NCBI GenBank assembly: GCA_977006965.1
Contig: OZ345380.1
Location: 248,001-312,000 of the forward strand
Reading direction: 5' to 3'
From: Phymatolithon calcareum
Taxonomy: Eukaryota > Rhodophyta > Florideophyceae > Hapalidiales
DNA length: 64,000 nt
The notes under the pieces are model-generated. The model did no database searches, was not told where the DNA came from, and worked only from the letters and a program-made list of their open reading frames with translations. The translations under genes were made by a program, and so were the position numbers. Of this stretch, positions 61,353 to 64,000 are shown piece by piece. Position 1 is the stretch's first letter. Each line of letters opens with the position of its first letter.

Positions 61353-62353
61353 CGGTGCAGGAGAATGCGGGAAATACCAATATTTCGATACTTCGGAAGA
61401 AACGGACCATGCTCAACGACTTATAGAGACTATACGGAAAAAACAGGCACATGTGCCCAATAGGGTAGCAGTTCAGTTAGTTTCAAATTAACGATCCATA
61501 TGATACACCATACTGTGTTTTATAATTGTTTTCTGATTCATATGCACGTACCGTGCATTATTATCGTCAGCTACGTAGTGGATTCGTGCGTTACGGAACT
61601 AAACGGCTACCCGTGAAATTTGCCAAGCGAAAGTTTCGTTTAACTTTCGCGTTGACAAAACGGGCCATCGAAAGTTTCGCTTTCTTGTTTTTGTCGAGGC
61701 GAAAGTTTGTAGAAGAAGAGTTGCAATGCCATCATTCTCAGCGAAACTTTGCTCTCTGATGTTGGAACTACCAAGTTTTGGAAAAAAACGGTAGAAATTG
61801 CTCCGCGTCCTGGCGAAAGTTGAAAGCGAAAGTCGAAAGTTTCGCAAAAAACGAGAAAGATTTGATCTCTCGGAGCAAGTTTCGCATGGAAAATGAGAGA
61901 CATTTTCAGATTTTTTCACATGGATCGCCAGATCTCATTGAGTACTACAAAGTTGCGCTAAATAATTGAGTGTTGCTCAAGTCTTGAGCAGAATATAGCC
62001 AATGAGAGTCAGGCGCTCGGCGAAAGTTTCGATTCTGGCAAATTCGTGGCACGTGTTCTTGGCGAAACTTTCGCGAACTTTCGCGAACTTTCGCTTGGCA
62101 AATCCGGATCCGTAACTTTTCGTATCATACCATGGTCTTGTACATCCTGTACATGAGTACGTTGTTCACGTCCCAGCAATAACATTCCATACGTATGGTC
62201 CAGCAGTTCACGCTCTCGGCGATAGATATTCATGATCCGCAAAATCTATCTGCTTATTGGGCAGGTCGATAAAAATTATCAGCTCCCTCAAAAAGTAGTA
62301 AAAACAAAATTTCGCTCTTTACCGCACTCTCCTGTCCTGTTCTGCCCGTTTTG
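61353..62353. repeat. X repeat, copy 3 (GAAAGTTTCG-rich)
   Basis: From GCAGGAGAATGCGGGAAATA to CCTGTTCTGCCCGTTTTGC. The first 300 bp are almost identical to 56298-56640, and later parts diverge more. GAAAGTTTCG and its inverse CGAAACTTTCG recur through 61620-62095. Its right end is the reverse complement of the left end of copy 1 over about 40 bp. Confidence 0.65.
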
Positions 62354-62485
62354 CTTCCCATTTGACGCGAAATTTTGATTTGGCGCGAAAACAATGCATG
62401 TTTACCCCACCATTGTCGTGTATGTGCTATATTTGAGGGGAGTAGACAAGCAACCGCAAGCATTGCTTAGCGTGCAGTTACCTAG

Positions 62486-62737
62486 TGTCTAGTCTTTATT
62501 CCTCTACCAGAGTAGAACACGAAAAGCCGAAGAATGACCACTATATACTTGCCCGGCGTCGTGTTCTTACACGATGCTGGCATAAACATGAGCCAGTAGT
62601 ATATCAGCACTTGTCAACTTCATCTGTACAACATTAGAAGGAAACAATTACTAACGGAGCAAAGGAATTACTAAAAGGTATCATCGACACTCGCCAAAAC
62701 TAAATTGTCAGCGAAGTTAGTCTTCACCTGAGTATTG
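62486..62737. other. Flank of the Ty1/copia element, possible LTR
   Basis: CTAG then TGTCTAGTCTTTATTCC could be the end of a CTAG-type element or the TG end of a short LTR that ends ...GTACAACA near 62632. There is no second LTR in the window to decide. Confidence 0.25.
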
Positions 62738-64000
62738 TCAGACTGAAGGTCCTGTCTGATCGTTATCCTGAGTAGTATCGGAGCTTGATCGGGCAGGGTC
62801 ATCTCTGTGAACTATCCATTTGTGCACAGGGTGGCGAAGAGTAGCAGTGTCGAGAAGAGTTGTGAGCATAAGGGAGTTCATCTTCTTCGTTATCGGATCT
62901 GCCAAGTTGTATTCACTGGAGACGTGGGCCATGTTTTGGATTTCTTCTATGACATAAGCTTGGCAAAGGGCGGGAACGTCGATAAGCAAGCGCTTTTCCG
63001 AGGAACTAGACAACTTAGTGATAGTATCGAATATCGACATTGAATCCGTGAAGAGGAAGAGAGGAATCTTTTTCCCTAACATTTGGGCCAGGTCCTGCCG
63101 GAAAGTGTACGCATAGTCGAAGCATGCAGATAATTCGTGAGCTTCGGCAGCTAGTACGGAGCGTGTAACTCTACGAATTTTCCATGACGCATAGTGTATG
63201 AGACATGCATTACCATTGCCATCTGCGAGGATAATAACCATTCCGAGCTGCGATGTATTGTCCGAGTTATTGGCAAACGAGGCGTCGGCATATCCGCGGA
63301 CTTCTAGAGTATCTATGTATAGCTTGACATAGGAGATTCCTCGCGCGTGCTTGGTCAGATGTGCTAAGGCTGAGTTAAGCAGGCGTACATCCTTCGGAGT
63401 AGCGGTGTCTGGTTTGACTTGATCTAGCTGTGCGCTGAAAAATGCAATGTCCGGACGCGTGCAAGTAGCCCTCGAGTGTAGACAAAGTCTTTAGCAGAGA
63501 AACTTGAAGGTGATAACTTCTTTAAGGACTTGGTGTAGGCTGTTTGGTGAAGTTTGACCAAGTTTCCTTCTGAAGATATGTCGCAGCCATTAAATCGAAT
63601 CGGTAGAGTGTCTTCACGGGGCTTCACATCGAAACGGGAGGCCTTAAGGTCTTCTTCTTCGGCAAACTTGGCGTTTCCAATCCCAAGAGAATCATCAACA
63701 AGTGTACCGATCATGCCTACCAATTCACTCTTCTCTTTCTTAAGAATAAGTCAAGGGTCCATAATGGACTGTGACATGTCAAGATCGCCGACGTGATAGT
63801 TGCAATATGTCTGTCACCAGTACCCGGGAGATTCTGCTAATCCGTAAAGTGGCTTGATCGCATGCAGTAGCCCTTGGTTTGGTTGGTCGATGAGGGATAA
63901 CAGCGGGGGATATCTGGGAAGGCGCACGTAAAGCTCACGGCCAAGATTCGTATCGGACTGGACGAAAGCCTGTTTAACGTCCCTTGTCTAGAGCTTGAAG
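62738..64000 (-). pseudogene. Ty1/copia pol: reverse transcriptase and RNase H (broken, continues past the window)
   Basis: RNase H (62738-63330): YADASFANNSDNTSQLGM, then SWKIRRVTRSVLAAEAHEL, FTDSMSIFDTI, KRLLIDVPAL and YNLADPITK, with the catalytic D, E and D in place. RT (63424-64000): RDVKQAFVQSDTNL, HAIKPLYGLAESPGYW, GTLVDDSLGIG (VDD box), LHQTAYTKSLKKLS and DFVYTRGLLA. A frameshift near 63475 and TGA/stop codons near 63815 and 63750 inactivate it. The protein order places integrase and gag beyond position 64000. Confidence 0.85.

Noticed and set aside
62486-62632. 147-bp copia LTR
   Set aside because: TG...CA ends can be chosen, but there is no second LTR, no polypurine tract next to it and a competing reading as a CTAG-element end.

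Overview
The window looks like repeat-dominated nuclear DNA from a eukaryote. It carries many families of LINE, SINE, LTR, hAT, piggyBac-like and foldback elements, most with readable target-site duplications (TSDs). The few non-transposon genes present are a GT14-type glycosyltransferase, an organophosphate-type MFS transporter and a polytopic membrane protein. They appear as duplicated, mostly broken copies. I see no bacterial operons, Shine-Dalgarno spacing, rRNA or CRISPR. I cannot name the species. A repeat-rich alga (for example a red macroalga) or another protist would fit, but this is a guess.

Layout. 1-8203 (segment A) and 48016-56180 (segment D) are copies of one segmental duplication. 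8204-15330 is a transposon nest: a piggyBac-like element with CTAG target duplication is split by a hAT element, which is itself split by a LINE and a second CTAG element. 15330-20080 holds LINE and SINE tails, a MITE and scattered relics. 20085-33090 (segment B) and 33100-46962 (segment C) are two tandem copies of a larger unit in the order anonymous stretch, GT14 gene, about 5-kb anonymous unit, membrane-protein gene. They are swollen by a 5.1-kb Ty3 element (in B) and a 5.3-kb full-length LINE (in C). 46963-48015 holds transposon tails. 48124-49990 is an MFS pseudogene fused to a GT14 fragment. 56270-62360 holds roughly 1-kb repeats rich in a GAAAGTTTCG motif, with a piggyBac-like element that contains a recent hAT. 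62480-64000 is the pol end of a Ty1/copia element.

How the parts relate. Segments A, B, C and D all end in the same minus-strand gene for a roughly 430-464-residue, about 7-helix membrane protein with an acidic tail. Three of the four copies are open from start to stop while the DNA around them is decayed, so it is the best candidate for a selected and possibly undescribed gene family. The main retroelement family (called LINE-C here) ends in poly(C) instead of poly(A). Other families here end in poly(A), (TTC)n, (GAAA)n, (CAAA)n or (ATGA)n. Because several insertions are present in one duplicate and absent in another, the order of many events can be read directly. All family names are working labels. 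Domain calls come from reading the translations, not from database searches.
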